Shown piece by piece: positions 1-9,800 of a stretch of DNA of 41,357 nucleotides. A model generated the notes under the pieces. The model was not told where the DNA came from. It did not search any database and saw only the letters and a list, made by a program, of their open reading frames with translations. The DNA is from Lachnospiraceae bacterium UBA1066 (GTDB lineage Bacteria > Bacillota > Clostridia > Lachnospirales > Lachnospiraceae): positions 1 to 41,357 of the forward strand of contig DCDB01000107.1 of the NCBI GenBank assembly GCA_002316215.1. Reading direction: 5' to 3'. A program made the translations under genes and the position numbers. Numbering within the stretch: the first letter of the stretch is position 1; every line of letters starts with the position of its first letter.

Positions 1-56
1 CAACTGAAATAAACAACTGAAACAGGCAACGGAAAAGTCAAAATGAAAGAAGCGAA

Positions 57-737
57 ATGAATCAGGAACTGAAAAATATAGAAGATAAAATAAATTATTC
101 CTTCAAGGATAAAGGGCTTCTGAAGCTGGCGGTAACGCATACGTCCTATGCGAACGAGCATAAGAAGGAAAGAATCCGCCATAACGAAAGGCTGGAGTTT
201 CTTGGCGATGCCGTCCTTGAGACAGTCTGTTCCGAGTATCTTTACCGGAGATATCCCGAAAAAGAAGAAGGGGAGCTTTCAAAGCTTCGCGCCAGTCTTG
301 TCTGCGAATCTTCGCTGGCAATCTGTGCCCGCGATCTCGGACTTCCTGAATATCTGCGCCTGGGAAACGGTGAAGAACTGATGGGAGGACGCCAGAAAGA
401 ATCTATTATTTCGGATGCGACGGAGTCACTGATCGGTGCTATTTATCTTGACGGAGGCTTTGAAAAAGCCAGAGAATTCGTCCTGACTTTTATTCTGGCT
501 GACCTTAAGACAAAAGATCTTTATGTCGATAATAAAACAAGACTGCAGGAAATCCTGCAGGATAAAGATAAAAAAGTGGAGTATATCGTGACGGAAGAGA
601 CCGGCCCTGCGCACGATAAGAATTTTGAGATAACGGCCTTCATCGGAGGCGAAGCTTTCAGCAAGGGAACAGGGCATACAAAGAAAGCCGCTGCCCAGAG
701 CGCGGCGAGAGAAGCGATACGGAAGCTGACGGAATAA
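57..737 (+). CDS. rnc: Ribonuclease III
   Basis: Double-strand-specific endoribonuclease that processes rRNA precursors and structured mRNAs in the cytoplasm. The 226-residue product has the usual length. The RNase III signature ERLEFLGDAV is at residues 44-53. The four metal-binding acids are visible as E47, D51, D120 and E123, with the spacing expected of the family. A C-terminal double-stranded RNA-binding domain follows (about residues 157-225), ending in a typical KKAAAQSAAREAI helix. It precedes smc by 64 bp, the common rnc-smc-ftsY order of Firmicutes. The ribosome binding site is weak (GAAAGAAGCG), but the N-terminus aligns well with the family, so this start is likely. Confidence 0.97.
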   Translation: MNQELKNIEDKINYSFKDKGLLKLAVTHTSYANEHKKERIRHNERLEFLGDAVLETVCSEYLYRRYPEKEEGELSKLRASLVCESSLAICARDLGLPEYLRLGNGEELMGGRQKESIISDATESLIGAIYLDGGFEKAREFVLTFILADLKTKDLYVDNKTRLQEILQDKDKKVEYIVTEETGPAHDKNFEITAFIGGEAFSKGTGHTKKAAAQSAAREAIRKLTE

Positions 738-801
738 TATACCCTGCCCGCAGGAAATTCATTTTCATAATAAAATATTTAACAGGGAACGGAAATTTTT
801 T

Positions 802-3800
802 ATGTATCTTAAAATGATTGAAATGCAGGGATTTAAATCCTTTGCACATAGGATGACCTTTGAATTCCAGGAGGGCATCACCGGGATTGTGGGGCCGAAC
901 GGAAGCGGAAAGTCCAACGTGGCCGATGCTGTCCGCTGGGTCTTAGGCGAACAGAGCGCAAAACAGCTCCGCGGCGGAAATATGCAGGATGTTATTTTCG
1001 CAGGAACAGAGCTCCGTAAGCCTCAGAGTTTTGCATCCGTCGCCATTACCTTCGATAACAGTGACCATGCTCTTGATATCGATTATCATGAAGTCACCGT
1101 GACGAGGAGACTCTATCGTTCCGGAGAGAGCGAATACCTGATTAATAATGCTCCGGTTCGTCTTAAGGACATTAATGAACTGTTTTATGATACCGGCATT
1201 GGAAAAGAAGGCTACTCCATCATCGGTCAGGGACAGATCGACCGGATTATTTCAGGAAGACCTGAAGAGCGCCGTGAACTTTTTGACGAGGCGGCCGGTA
1301 TCGTCAAATTCAAGAGGAGAAAAGCGGCTGCGCTGAAAAAACTGGACGAGGAGCAGCAGAATCTTCTTCGCGTCAACGACATCTTAAGCGAGCTTGGCGC
1401 ACAGATTGAGCCACTGAAGAAACAATCGGCGATTGCCAAAATTTATCTGGAAAAAAAGGAAGTCTTAAAGCAGCTGGATATCAATCTTTTTCTTCTGGAC
1501 GATGAACGCGTTGAAAAACAGCTTGCGGAAATCGCCGAGAAAACGGCTATTACGGATGCCGATATTAAAGAGACAGAAGAAAAGTTCGAGAAGACCAAGG
1601 CGGAATACGAGAAGCTGGAAAATGACATAAACGCCATCGACAGCGACATTGCTGCCGTACGGGATAAAGCTGCGAAGAATGAGCTTCTGCGCCAGCAACT
1701 GCATGCCCAGATCGATCTTTTAAATGAACAGATCAACACCGTCCGTCAGAACAGTGAACATTTTAAGAGCCGCAGACAGTCCATCGCCTCTGAGATTGAA
1801 AAACGCACAGAAGAAAAAAACAGCCACCTAAAAGAACAGGATTTGCTCGATGCCTCCATAAAAAAGGCTGCCGATGAGCAGAAAACGGAAAATGAAAAAC
1901 TCCGTGCCTGCGAGCAGGAACTTGAAAAGATTAATAGCGATATCAACCGTTCCAAAAGTTCTGTCATAGCCATGCTGAACAGCCGTGCTTCTGTAAAAGG
2001 AAAGCTGCAGCGCTATGATGCCATGCTGGAGCAGATTGACATACGCAAATCCGAAATCAGCGGACGTATGCTGCGTTTCCGGGAAGAAGAAAACGATGCC
2101 AGCGCTGCCATTTCACAAGCGGATGAAGCGCTTAAAACCGCACAGTCCGCGATTGCCGCGCTGAAAGAAAAAACCGGAAAAGATGAAGAGAAGGTTGCCG
2201 CTTATCAAAAGCAGATAGCAGAATCCAACCGGACGCTCGATGCAGGCCAGACGGCTTATCACCGGGAAGCTTCGAAGCTGGAATCCCTGAAGACACTGAC
2301 GGAGAATTACGACGGCTACGGAAACGGCATAAAAAAGGTAATGGAACAAAAGGGCCGCAATCCCGGGATTCTGGGGGTCGTTGCCGATGTTATAAGTGTC
2401 GGAAAAAAGTACGAACTGGCGGTTGAAACGGCCTTAGGCGGCAGTATCCGGAACATTGTAACGGATAATGAAAATACAGCCAAATATCTTATCGAGTATC
2501 TTAAGACAAATAAATTCGGACGTGCCACCTTCCTTCCCCTGACAAATATCCGCGGCAGGAAGCGCTACGATCATGAAGAGGCTCTGAGAGAAGAAGGCGT
2601 GATCGGTCTTGCCAGCAGCCTGGTTAAAGTAGAAGAACGTTTTTCCGCCCTGAATGAGCATCTCCTCGGACGCACTCTCGTCGTGGACAATATTGACCAT
2701 GCCATCAGCATCGGCCGCAAATACAGCCACAGCCTTTATATGGTCACGCTTCAGGGAGAATCCTTTTCACCGGGCGGCTCGATTACAGGCGGTGCCTTCC
2801 GAAATCAGGAAAATCTGCTCGGCCGCCGGCGTGAAATAGAAGAGCTTACGCAGAATGTAAAGACACTGAAAAATGAGATGGATGAAATGCAGAAGTCCAT
2901 CGAGGAGATACGTGCAAAGAGGAATGCCCTGAGGGACGAAATCGTCGAAATCAGCGGAAAACTCCAGGATCAGCTTATCCGTCAGAATACAGCCCAGCTT
3001 TCTAAAAAACAGGCTGAGGAGCAGATCAGGGGCAACCATATCAACCGTTCCTCACTGGAAAAGGAAAATGCGGAAATCGAAAAGCAGATTTCCCAGATTC
3101 GGGGTTTAAAAGCAGGAATCGAGAAAGAACTCAAAGCTTCAGAAGCTGACGAGCAGAAGATTAATGCGGAAGCGGGGGAACTTGAAAAAAAGGCAGAGGA
3201 GCTTCAGAAACAGAAGGACCGGCAGAGTTATCTGCTTGAAAGCGTTCATGTAAAATACGCCGGTTTGACCCAGCAGAGCGGCTTCCTTGCTACGAATGTA
3301 GAGCGCCTTGACCGGGAAATTGCAGGTCTTAAGGAAGAAGATATTTCCGTCGTACAGGGAATGGACAGCGGAGCCGGAGAAATAAAAGAGAAACTGGACA
3401 GCATTTCCAAAGTCGAACTTACGATCAAAGCGGCTGAAGAGGAAGTCAGCCTTAACGACGCTGATGAGAAGAAACTGACGGAGGAGAAAGACAGGCTTTC
3501 GGAAAGCCACAAGAGCTTTTTCGCGAAGCGCGACGAGCTGCAGGAACGTCTGAATAAGCTTGATAAAGAAAGTTACCGACTGTCTTCGCAAAAAGACAGG
3601 ATCAGCGAGGCCATGGAAGGTTCCATTTCCTATCTCTGGGAAGAATACGAGCTGACGCCGAATCAGGCGAAACCGCTCCGTAATCCGGAATATACGGACC
3701 GGGCGGCCATTCGAAAAGACATTTCACACCTGAAAGATGAAATCAAGCAGCTCGGGAATGTCAATGTCAATGCAATTGAAGACTATAAGAGCATATTGGA

Positions 3801-4362
3801 GCGTCATACGTTTCTTTCTGCGCAGCATGAGGATCTTGTACAGTCTGCCGCAACCCTGCAGGGTATTATTGAAGAACTGGACAAGGGAATGCGCAAACAG
3901 TTTAATGAAAAGTTCGCGGAAATAAACAGGGAATTCGACAAAGCCTTTAAGGAACTTTTCGGCGGCGGAAAAGGCACCCTGGAGATTGAAAATGACGTTG
4001 ATATTCTTGAAGCGGGCATTGCCATTATTTCCCAGCCGCCCGGCAAGAAGCTTCAGAACATGATGCAGCTTTCCGGAGGTGAGAAATCGCTGACTGCAAT
4101 TGCACTTCTTTTTGCCATCCAGAACCTGAAGCCGTCTCCGTTCTGTCTCCTCGATGAAATAGAAGCTGCTCTCGATGACAACAATGTGGCGCGCTTTGCG
4201 AATTATCTTCATAAGTTGACAAAGAATACACAATTCATTATTATAACGCATAGACGCGGAACGATGGCAGCTGCAGACCGTCTGTACGGTATCACCATGC
4301 AGGAGAAAGGTGTTTCAGCGCTTGTCTCTGTCAGCCTGATTGAAGACAAGCTGCAGGCATAA
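802..4362 (+). CDS. smc: Chromosome segregation ATPase SMC
   Basis: Structural maintenance of chromosomes protein, which with ScpA and ScpB forms the bacterial condensin that compacts and segregates nucleoids. The 1186 residues match the family. The N-terminal head has a Walker A motif GPNGSGKSN near residues 32-40. Long charged coiled coils flank a hinge domain at roughly residues 515-660 (GILGVVADVIS to GGSITGG). The C-terminal head carries the ABC signature LSGGEK near residue 1090 and Walker B CLLDEIEAALDD near 1116. scpA and scpB are not in the window. The TAA stop lies inside the first unit of a 25-bp tandem array, and the coding frame looks intact. Confidence 0.98.
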   Translation: MYLKMIEMQGFKSFAHRMTFEFQEGITGIVGPNGSGKSNVADAVRWVLGEQSAKQLRGGNMQDVIFAGTELRKPQSFASVAITFDNSDHALDIDYHEVTVTRRLYRSGESEYLINNAPVRLKDINELFYDTGIGKEGYSIIGQGQIDRIISGRPEERRELFDEAAGIVKFKRRKAAALKKLDEEQQNLLRVNDILSELGAQIEPLKKQSAIAKIYLEKKEVLKQLDINLFLLDDERVEKQLAEIAEKTAITDADIKETEEKFEKTKAEYEKLENDINAIDSDIAAVRDKAAKNELLRQQLHAQIDLLNEQINTVRQNSEHFKSRRQSIASEIEKRTEEKNSHLKEQDLLDASIKKAADEQKTENEKLRACEQELEKINSDINRSKSSVIAMLNSRASVKGKLQRYDAMLEQIDIRKSEISGRMLRFREEENDASAAISQADEALKTAQSAIAALKEKTGKDEEKVAAYQKQIAESNRTLDAGQTAYHREASKLESLKTLTENYDGYGNGIKKVMEQKGRNPGILGVVADVISVGKKYELAVETALGGSIRNIVTDNENTAKYLIEYLKTNKFGRATFLPLTNIRGRKRYDHEEALREEGVIGLASSLVKVEERFSALNEHLLGRTLVVDNIDHAISIGRKYSHSLYMVTLQGESFSPGGSITGGAFRNQENLLGRRREIEELTQNVKTLKNEMDEMQKSIEEIRAKRNALRDEIVEISGKLQDQLIRQNTAQLSKKQAEEQIRGNHINRSSLEKENAEIEKQISQIRGLKAGIEKELKASEADEQKINAEAGELEKKAEELQKQKDRQSYLLESVHVKYAGLTQQSGFLATNVERLDREIAGLKEEDISVVQGMDSGAGEIKEKLDSISKVELTIKAAEEEVSLNDADEKKLTEEKDRLSESHKSFFAKRDELQERLNKLDKESYRLSSQKDRISEAMEGSISYLWEEYELTPNQAKPLRNPEYTDRAAIRKDISHLKDEIKQLGNVNVNAIEDYKSILERHTFLSAQHEDLVQSAATLQGIIEELDKGMRKQFNEKFAEINREFDKAFKELFGGGKGTLEIENDVDILEAGIAIISQPPGKKLQNMMQLSGGEKSLTAIALLFAIQNLKPSPFCLLDEIEAALDDNNVARFANYLHKLTKNTQFIIITHRRGTMAAADRLYGITMQEKGVSALVSVSLIEDKLQA

Positions 4363-4479
4363 GCCGAAAAACAACATCTGGCATAAGCCGAAAAGCGAGC
4401 GGAAGGCATAAGCCGAAAAGCGAACGGAAGGCATGAGCCGAAGAGTGAACATCAGGCATGAACCGAAAAACGGACGGCT
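4356..4479 (+). repeat. 25-bp tandem array after smc (5 units)
   Basis: Five head-to-tail units begin GGCATAAGCCGAAAA or a close variant: 4356-4379 (24 bp), 4380-4404, 4405-4429, 4430-4454 and 4455-4479 (25 bp each). Units 2 and 3 differ at one position; later units drift more. The first unit holds the smc stop codon. The array fills most of the smc-ftsY gap. There are no unique spacers, so it is not a CRISPR. Confidence 0.88.
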
Positions 4480-4564
4480 GCGATAAACGATAAACGGGCT
4501 GCCGGCATAAAAAAGTTTCCGGAATTAATGAAGCGGGACGGTTCGCGCAGCAGGAGGAGGAATT

Positions 4565-5497
4565 TTGGGATTCTTTAACAGATTATTCAAAGGCCTTTCC
4601 AAGACAAGATCCGGCATGTCCCTGGATGAGGACGGGGTCTTTGAAACACACAAAAAGATTGACAGTGATTTCTATGAAGAGCTTGAAGAAATCCTGGTCA
4701 CGGGAGATGTCGGAATAAAGACGACGGATAAGGTTCTGGAGGACCTTAAAGCAAAAGTCGCAGTGCAGAAGATCAAAGATCCGCTGGAGTGCCGCAGGCT
4801 TCTTATGGACAGCCTGAAAGATCAGCTGCACGTTAACAGCGCTTATTATGAGTTTGAGAATAAAAAGTCTGTGCTTCTGATCATCGGCGTCAATGGCGTC
4901 GGGAAAACCACCTCCGTCGGCAAGCTGGCCTGCATTTTCAAAGAGCAGGGGAAAAAAGTCATCATGGCTGCAGCCGATACCTTCCGTGCAGCGGCCTCCG
5001 AGCAGCTGGAGGAATGGGCAAGAAGAGCCGGCGTGCAGATTATTACCGGACAGGAAGGCGCGGATCCGGCTTCGGTTGTTTATGACGCTGTTGCGGCGGC
5101 AAAGGCCAGAAATGCGGATATGCTCCTGATTGACACGGCCGGCAGGCTCCACAATAAAAAGAATCTGATGCAGGAACTGGGGAAGATTTATAAAATTCTT
5201 GAAAAAGAATATTCGCAGGCTTATCTCGAAACACTCATGGTGCTGGACGGGACAACCGGGCAGAATGCCATGGCGCAGGCAAAGGAATTTGCCGAGTGCG
5301 CGGATGTGACAGGGATTATCCTTACAAAACTCGACGGAACGGCAAAGGGAGGCATCGCCGTAGCCATTCAGTCGGAACTCGGAATACCGGTGAAATACAT
5401 CGGCGTGGGGGAGACTTTAGAGGATATGCAGAAATTTAACTCAGATGAATTTGTTGACGCACTTTTCGGCGTAAAACCGAACGGAAAAGAGGACTAA
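4565..5497 (+). CDS. ftsY: Signal recognition particle receptor FtsY
   Basis: SRP receptor GTPase that docks ribosome-nascent-chain-SRP complexes at the membrane; its partner Ffh is encoded at 31673. The 310 residues form an NG domain without the long acidic A domain of enterobacterial FtsY. The P-loop GVNGVGKTTSVGK is near residues 109-121, followed by DTAGRLHNKKN and the TKLDGTAKGG guanine-binding region. The start is a TTG at 4565, placed by a strong GGAGGAGG at 4553-4560 and by the typical MGFFNRLFKGL amphipathic N-terminus. The TAA stop directly abuts the ATG of the next gene. Confidence 0.97.
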   Translation: MGFFNRLFKGLSKTRSGMSLDEDGVFETHKKIDSDFYEELEEILVTGDVGIKTTDKVLEDLKAKVAVQKIKDPLECRRLLMDSLKDQLHVNSAYYEFENKKSVLLIIGVNGVGKTTSVGKLACIFKEQGKKVIMAAADTFRAAASEQLEEWARRAGVQIITGQEGADPASVVYDAVAAAKARNADMLLIDTAGRLHNKKNLMQELGKIYKILEKEYSQAYLETLMVLDGTTGQNAMAQAKEFAECADVTGIILTKLDGTAKGGIAVAIQSELGIPVKYIGVGETLEDMQKFNSDEFVDALFGVKPNGKED

Positions 5498-6709
5498 ATG
5501 CTGACACTTGATAAGTTTGAAGAAGCATCGGAAAAAGTTAAAGAAGTGACACTGGAAACACCGCTGCAGTACAGCGAATATTTCAGTGCCCAGACGGGTA
5601 ATAAAGTATATCTCAAGCCTGAAAATATGCAGCGCACAGGCGCTTATAAGGTGCGCGGAGCTTATTACAAAATCAGTACGCTGACGCAGGAAGAAAAGGA
5701 CAAGGGCCTCATTACGGCATCGGCCGGCAACCATGCACAGGGCGTGGCCTACGCAGCTTCCAGGTGCGGTGCGAAATCCGTGGTCGTCATGCCGACGGTC
5801 ACACCTTTGATTAAGGTCGAACGCACGAAGAAATTCGGGGCGGAGGTCATGCTTTACGGCGACGTTTATGACGAAAGCTGCGGGAAGGCACTTGAGCTGG
5901 CGGCTGAAGAAGGCTACACTTTCATCCATCCTTTCAATGACCTGACCGTAGCTACAGGCCAGGGGACAATTGCTATGGAAATTATCAAAGAGCTTCCGAC
6001 CGTTGACTATATTCTTGCTCCTGTCGGAGGCGGAGGACTCGCCACAGGCGTTTCTGTTCTTGCGAAACTTCTTAATCCGCATATTAAGGTTATCGGCGTG
6101 GAACCGGCAGGCGCAGCCTGCCTGACTGCTTCTTTTAAGGCAGGAAAAGTGGTGACGCTGCCTTCGGCATCCACTATTGCAGACGGCACCGCCGTTCTGA
6201 CGCCCGGAGACCTGCTTTTTCCGTATCTTCAGAAAAATCTTGATGACGTTATTACCGTCGAAGACGATGAACTTATAACGGCTTTCCTTGATATGGTCGA
6301 AAACCATAAGATGATTGTTGAGAATTCCGGACTTTTGACTGTAGCTGCTCTGAAACATCTGGATGTAAAAGATAAGAAAATCGTCAGCATTCTTTCGGGC
6401 GGGAATATGGATGTGATTACAATGGCTTCTGTCGTTCAGAATGGTCTCATTTTCCGGGACCGTATCTTTACGGTCTCAGTTCTGCTTCCGGACAAGCCGG
6501 GCATGCTCGTCAAAGTAGCAACCTCTATCGCTGAGAACCAGGGCAATGTTATCAAACTTGACCACAACCAGTTCTATTCCACGAACCGCAATGAGGCCGT
6601 CGAGCTCCGCGTGACTATCGAAGCCTTCGGAACAGATCACAAGCAAAAAATCATGGATGCGCTGGAAAAAGCCGGCTTCCGCCCAAAACTGGTTCATACG
6701 AACCTGTAA
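5498..6709 (+). CDS. ilvA: Threonine ammonia-lyase with ACT domain
   Basis: PLP-dependent threonine dehydratase making 2-oxobutanoate and ammonia from threonine, either for isoleucine synthesis or for threonine catabolism. At 403 residues it is the short form. The PLP lysine is K51 in the segment RTGAYKVRGAYYK. The SAGNHAQGVAYA loop is near 73-84, the glycine-rich phosphate cradle GGGGLATGVS follows, and a single ACT domain covers about residues 325-403. The ATG immediately follows the ftsY stop, with AAAGAGGA inside the ftsY end as ribosome binding site, so it is probably co-transcribed with ftsY. The alternative name tdcB is possible; the sequence alone cannot settle the direction of the pathway. 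Confidence 0.93.
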   Translation: MLTLDKFEEASEKVKEVTLETPLQYSEYFSAQTGNKVYLKPENMQRTGAYKVRGAYYKISTLTQEEKDKGLITASAGNHAQGVAYAASRCGAKSVVVMPTVTPLIKVERTKKFGAEVMLYGDVYDESCGKALELAAEEGYTFIHPFNDLTVATGQGTIAMEIIKELPTVDYILAPVGGGGLATGVSVLAKLLNPHIKVIGVEPAGAACLTASFKAGKVVTLPSASTIADGTAVLTPGDLLFPYLQKNLDDVITVEDDELITAFLDMVENHKMIVENSGLLTVAALKHLDVKDKKIVSILSGGNMDVITMASVVQNGLIFRDRIFTVSVLLPDKPGMLVKVATSIAENQGNVIKLDHNQFYSTNRNEAVELRVTIEAFGTDHKQKIMDALEKAGFRPKLVHTNL

Positions 6710-6777
6710 GACAACAGCAAAAATGTTTTGCTTTATTTTTAAATTGTTCTTTTCTTGCAAAATGAATAAAATGTGTA

Positions 6778-6835
6778 AAAAAATGTGTGAATTGTACATT
6801 AGCTGCGAAAGCCTCATACAATTCACACATTTTTT
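6778..6835. terminator. Bidirectional terminator between ilvA and the activase
   Basis: A 19-bp perfect inverted repeat: the left arm 6778-6796 starts with A6 and the right arm 6817-6835 ends with T6, around a 20-nt loop. Read from either strand, the hairpin is followed by a T tract. It therefore fits termination of both ilvA (plus) and the convergent activase gene (minus), whose stop codon begins 5 bp away. Confidence 0.93.
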
Positions 6836-6839
6836 ATCC

Positions 6840-9800
6840 TTATAGCTTCCCGTTTGCCGCAAGCTTCTTCTCGGCGGTCGTCAGCATGAGCTTGATACGG
6901 TTAAGCTGGTTGACCTCCGACGCTCCGGGATCGTAGTCGATCGCGGCGATATTCGCTTCGGGATAGCGGCGCCGGATTTCTTTTATGACGCCTTTTCCGA
7001 CAATATGGTTCGGGAGGCAGGCAAAGGGCTGGATGCATACGATGTTCGGAACACCCTCTTTGATGAGCTCCAGCATTTCACCTGTCAGGAACCAGCCTTC
7101 TCCTGTCTGATTTCCGTTTGAAGCAATCGGAGAAGCCCATTTCGCAAGATCTGCGATCTTAGCCGGCGGATTAAAATGCCGGCTCTTTTTGTACTCATCG
7201 GAAGCTGCGCCGCGGGCTTTTTCCAGCAACTTGATGCCGATATTTCCGAAAAAGGCGGAGGATTTCTTGAATCCGAGATTTTCGGACTTAAAGTTCAGGT
7301 TGTAAAAACTGTAGTTGAAGAAATCAAGAAGATCCGGTACAACCGCCTCGGCGCCTTCCTTTTCAAGAAGTTCCACCAGATGGTTATTGGCAGCCGGCGA
7401 AAACTTGACCAGGATTTCGCCGACGATACCGACGCGGGGCTTTACTTCATCCGTGATCGGCAGATTGTCGAAATCATGAATGATGCTCTTGCAGATCTGT
7501 TTGAATTTACGATAGCTCAGGTTGTTACCGCTGACAAAATTCGTGCAGTACCGTTCCCATTTCCGATGCATCCTGTCCGCCGAGCCCTTCACCTTTTCAT
7601 AAGGACGCATCCGGTACAGGCATTTCATAAGGATGTCGCCGAAAATGACGGCATAGGAACCCCGGATGGCCAGTTTCGGCGTAATCTTGAAGCCGGGCTG
7701 CTTTTCAGTTCCCTGAAGATTGAGGGAAAGAATCGGGATATAGGCCATGTCAGCCTTTTTAAGGGCACGCTTGATAAAGGCGATATAGTTGGAGGCCCGG
7801 CATCCGCCTCCGGTCTGCGTCATGATGACGGCTGTCTTATGAAGATCATATTTACCGGATTTCAGGGCCTGCATCAGCTGTCCGACAACTAATAACGAAG
7901 GATAGCAGGCATCGTTATTGACATATTTTAGACCCATATCGACGGCACTCTTGTCCGGATTCGGGAGGATGACAAAGTTGTAGCCTTCCGCCGTGAAAGC
8001 AGCGTTTACGATATTGAAATGTATCGGCGACATATTCGGCGAAAGAATCGTATAATTCTTTTTCATTTCCTCAGTGAATACCGGTCTTTCAAAAGAGGAA
8101 GGCTGAACATCACGTTTTATGGCTTTCATCTGGCGGACGCGGATCGCGGCGATAAGAGAACGTACGCGGATACGCGCAGCTCCCAGGTTGTTGACTTCGT
8201 CGATTTTGAGGCAGGTGTAAATTTTCCCGCTTTTTGTCAGTATTTCCTGAACCTGGTCGGTCGTAACGGCATCGAGGCCGCAGCCGAAGGAATTGAGCTG
8301 GATAATATCCAGATCGTCTGTCGTTTTAATGTAATTTGCCGCAGCATAAAGGCGCGTATGGTACATCCACTGGTCATTGACGCGGAGCGGACGCTCGATC
8401 TCTCCCAGGTGAGAGATCGAATCTTCTGTAAGCACGGCCATTCCGTAGGAATTGATAAGCTCAGGGATGCCGTGATTTATTTCGGGATCGATATGGTAAG
8501 GACGTCCTGCAAGAACGATGCCGTGTCTTCCGGTATCTTTCAGGTATTGTAAGGTTTCTTCGCCTTTCTTTTCGATATCCTTCCGGACGTTTCCGAGCTC
8601 TTCCCAGGCGCAGAGAACTGCATTTTCCACTTCGACCTTCGGGAGATCGGAGAAAACGGTGACCAGACGGTCGCTCAGGATTTTTTCATTTGTAAATGCA
8701 AGGAACGGATTCATGAAGGTAATAGAAGGATCCCTCAGTTCTTCGACATTATTTTTCAGGTTTTCCGCATAAGACGTAACGATGGGGCAGTTGTAATGAT
8801 TGACGGATCCCTCGAATTCATTGCGTTCATAAGGAACACAGGGATAGAAAATGAATTTCACACCCTGCTTGATGAGCCATGTGACATGGCCGTGTGCAAG
8901 CTTTGCCGGATAGCATTCGGATTCACTCGGAATGGATTCAATTCCCAGCTCGTAAATCTTTCTTGTCGAAGACGGGGAGAGAACGACTTCGTATCCGAGT
9001 TTCGTGAAAAAGGTGAACCAGAACGGATAGTTCTCAAACATATTCAGGACACGCGGAATACCGACACGCCCTCTTACGGCTTTGTCAGGCGTAAGGGGAG
9101 TATAGCCGAAAATGCGTTTATATTTATATTCGCAGAGGTTCGGCAGGTTGTCCTTGTTTTTCTGCTTCCCGATGCCTCTTTCACAGCGGTTGCCGGAGAT
9201 ATACTGACGTCCGCCGGAAAATTTATTCACCGTAAGCCTGCAGCTGTTGGTGCAGCCATGGCAGTTAGCCATCGCGGTGGAATACTTGAAAGCATTAATC
9301 TTTTCAAGAGAAAGCATTGTTGTTTTCTTTTCCGGGCTAAAGCGTTCCCGGGCGATCAGGGCAGCGCCGAAGGCGCCCATGATGCCTGCGATGTCGGGAC
9401 GGATCACTTCGCAGTCGGCGATACGCTCAAAGCTGCGGAGGACTGCATCGTTATAAAAAGTGCCGCCCTGGACTACGATGTTTTTCCCCAGTTCAGAAGC
9501 ATCGGAAACTTTAATGACTTTATAGAGTGCATTCTTTATGACAGAATAGGCAAGCCCGGCGGAAATATCCGCGACAGTCGCGCCTTCCTTCTGCGCCTGT
9601 TTCACCTTGGAATTCATGAAAACTGTGCACCGCGTTCCGAGGTCGATCGGATTTTCGGCAAAAAGAGCCGCTTTGGCAAAATCCTGCACGGAATAATTCA
9701 GCGTCTTGGCAAAGTTTTCAATAAAAGATCCGCAGCCTGAGGAGCAGGCTTCGTTCAGCATGACATCATCCACGGCATGGTTTTTAATCCGGATGCACTT

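Noticed and set aside
4356..4479. CRISPR array
   Set aside because: Units run head to tail with no unique spacers; the same holds for the arrays at 36830 and 37831, and no cas genes are present.
5441..6358. Long minus-strand open frame (305 codons) opposite ilvA
   Set aside because: It lies wholly over a well-supported enzyme gene, has no recognisable domain, and its composition is that of an antisense shadow.
8796..9740. Long plus-strand open frame (314 codons) opposite the activase gene
   Set aside because: It is antisense to conserved ATPase motifs of the activase, has no ribosome binding site and no family resemblance.
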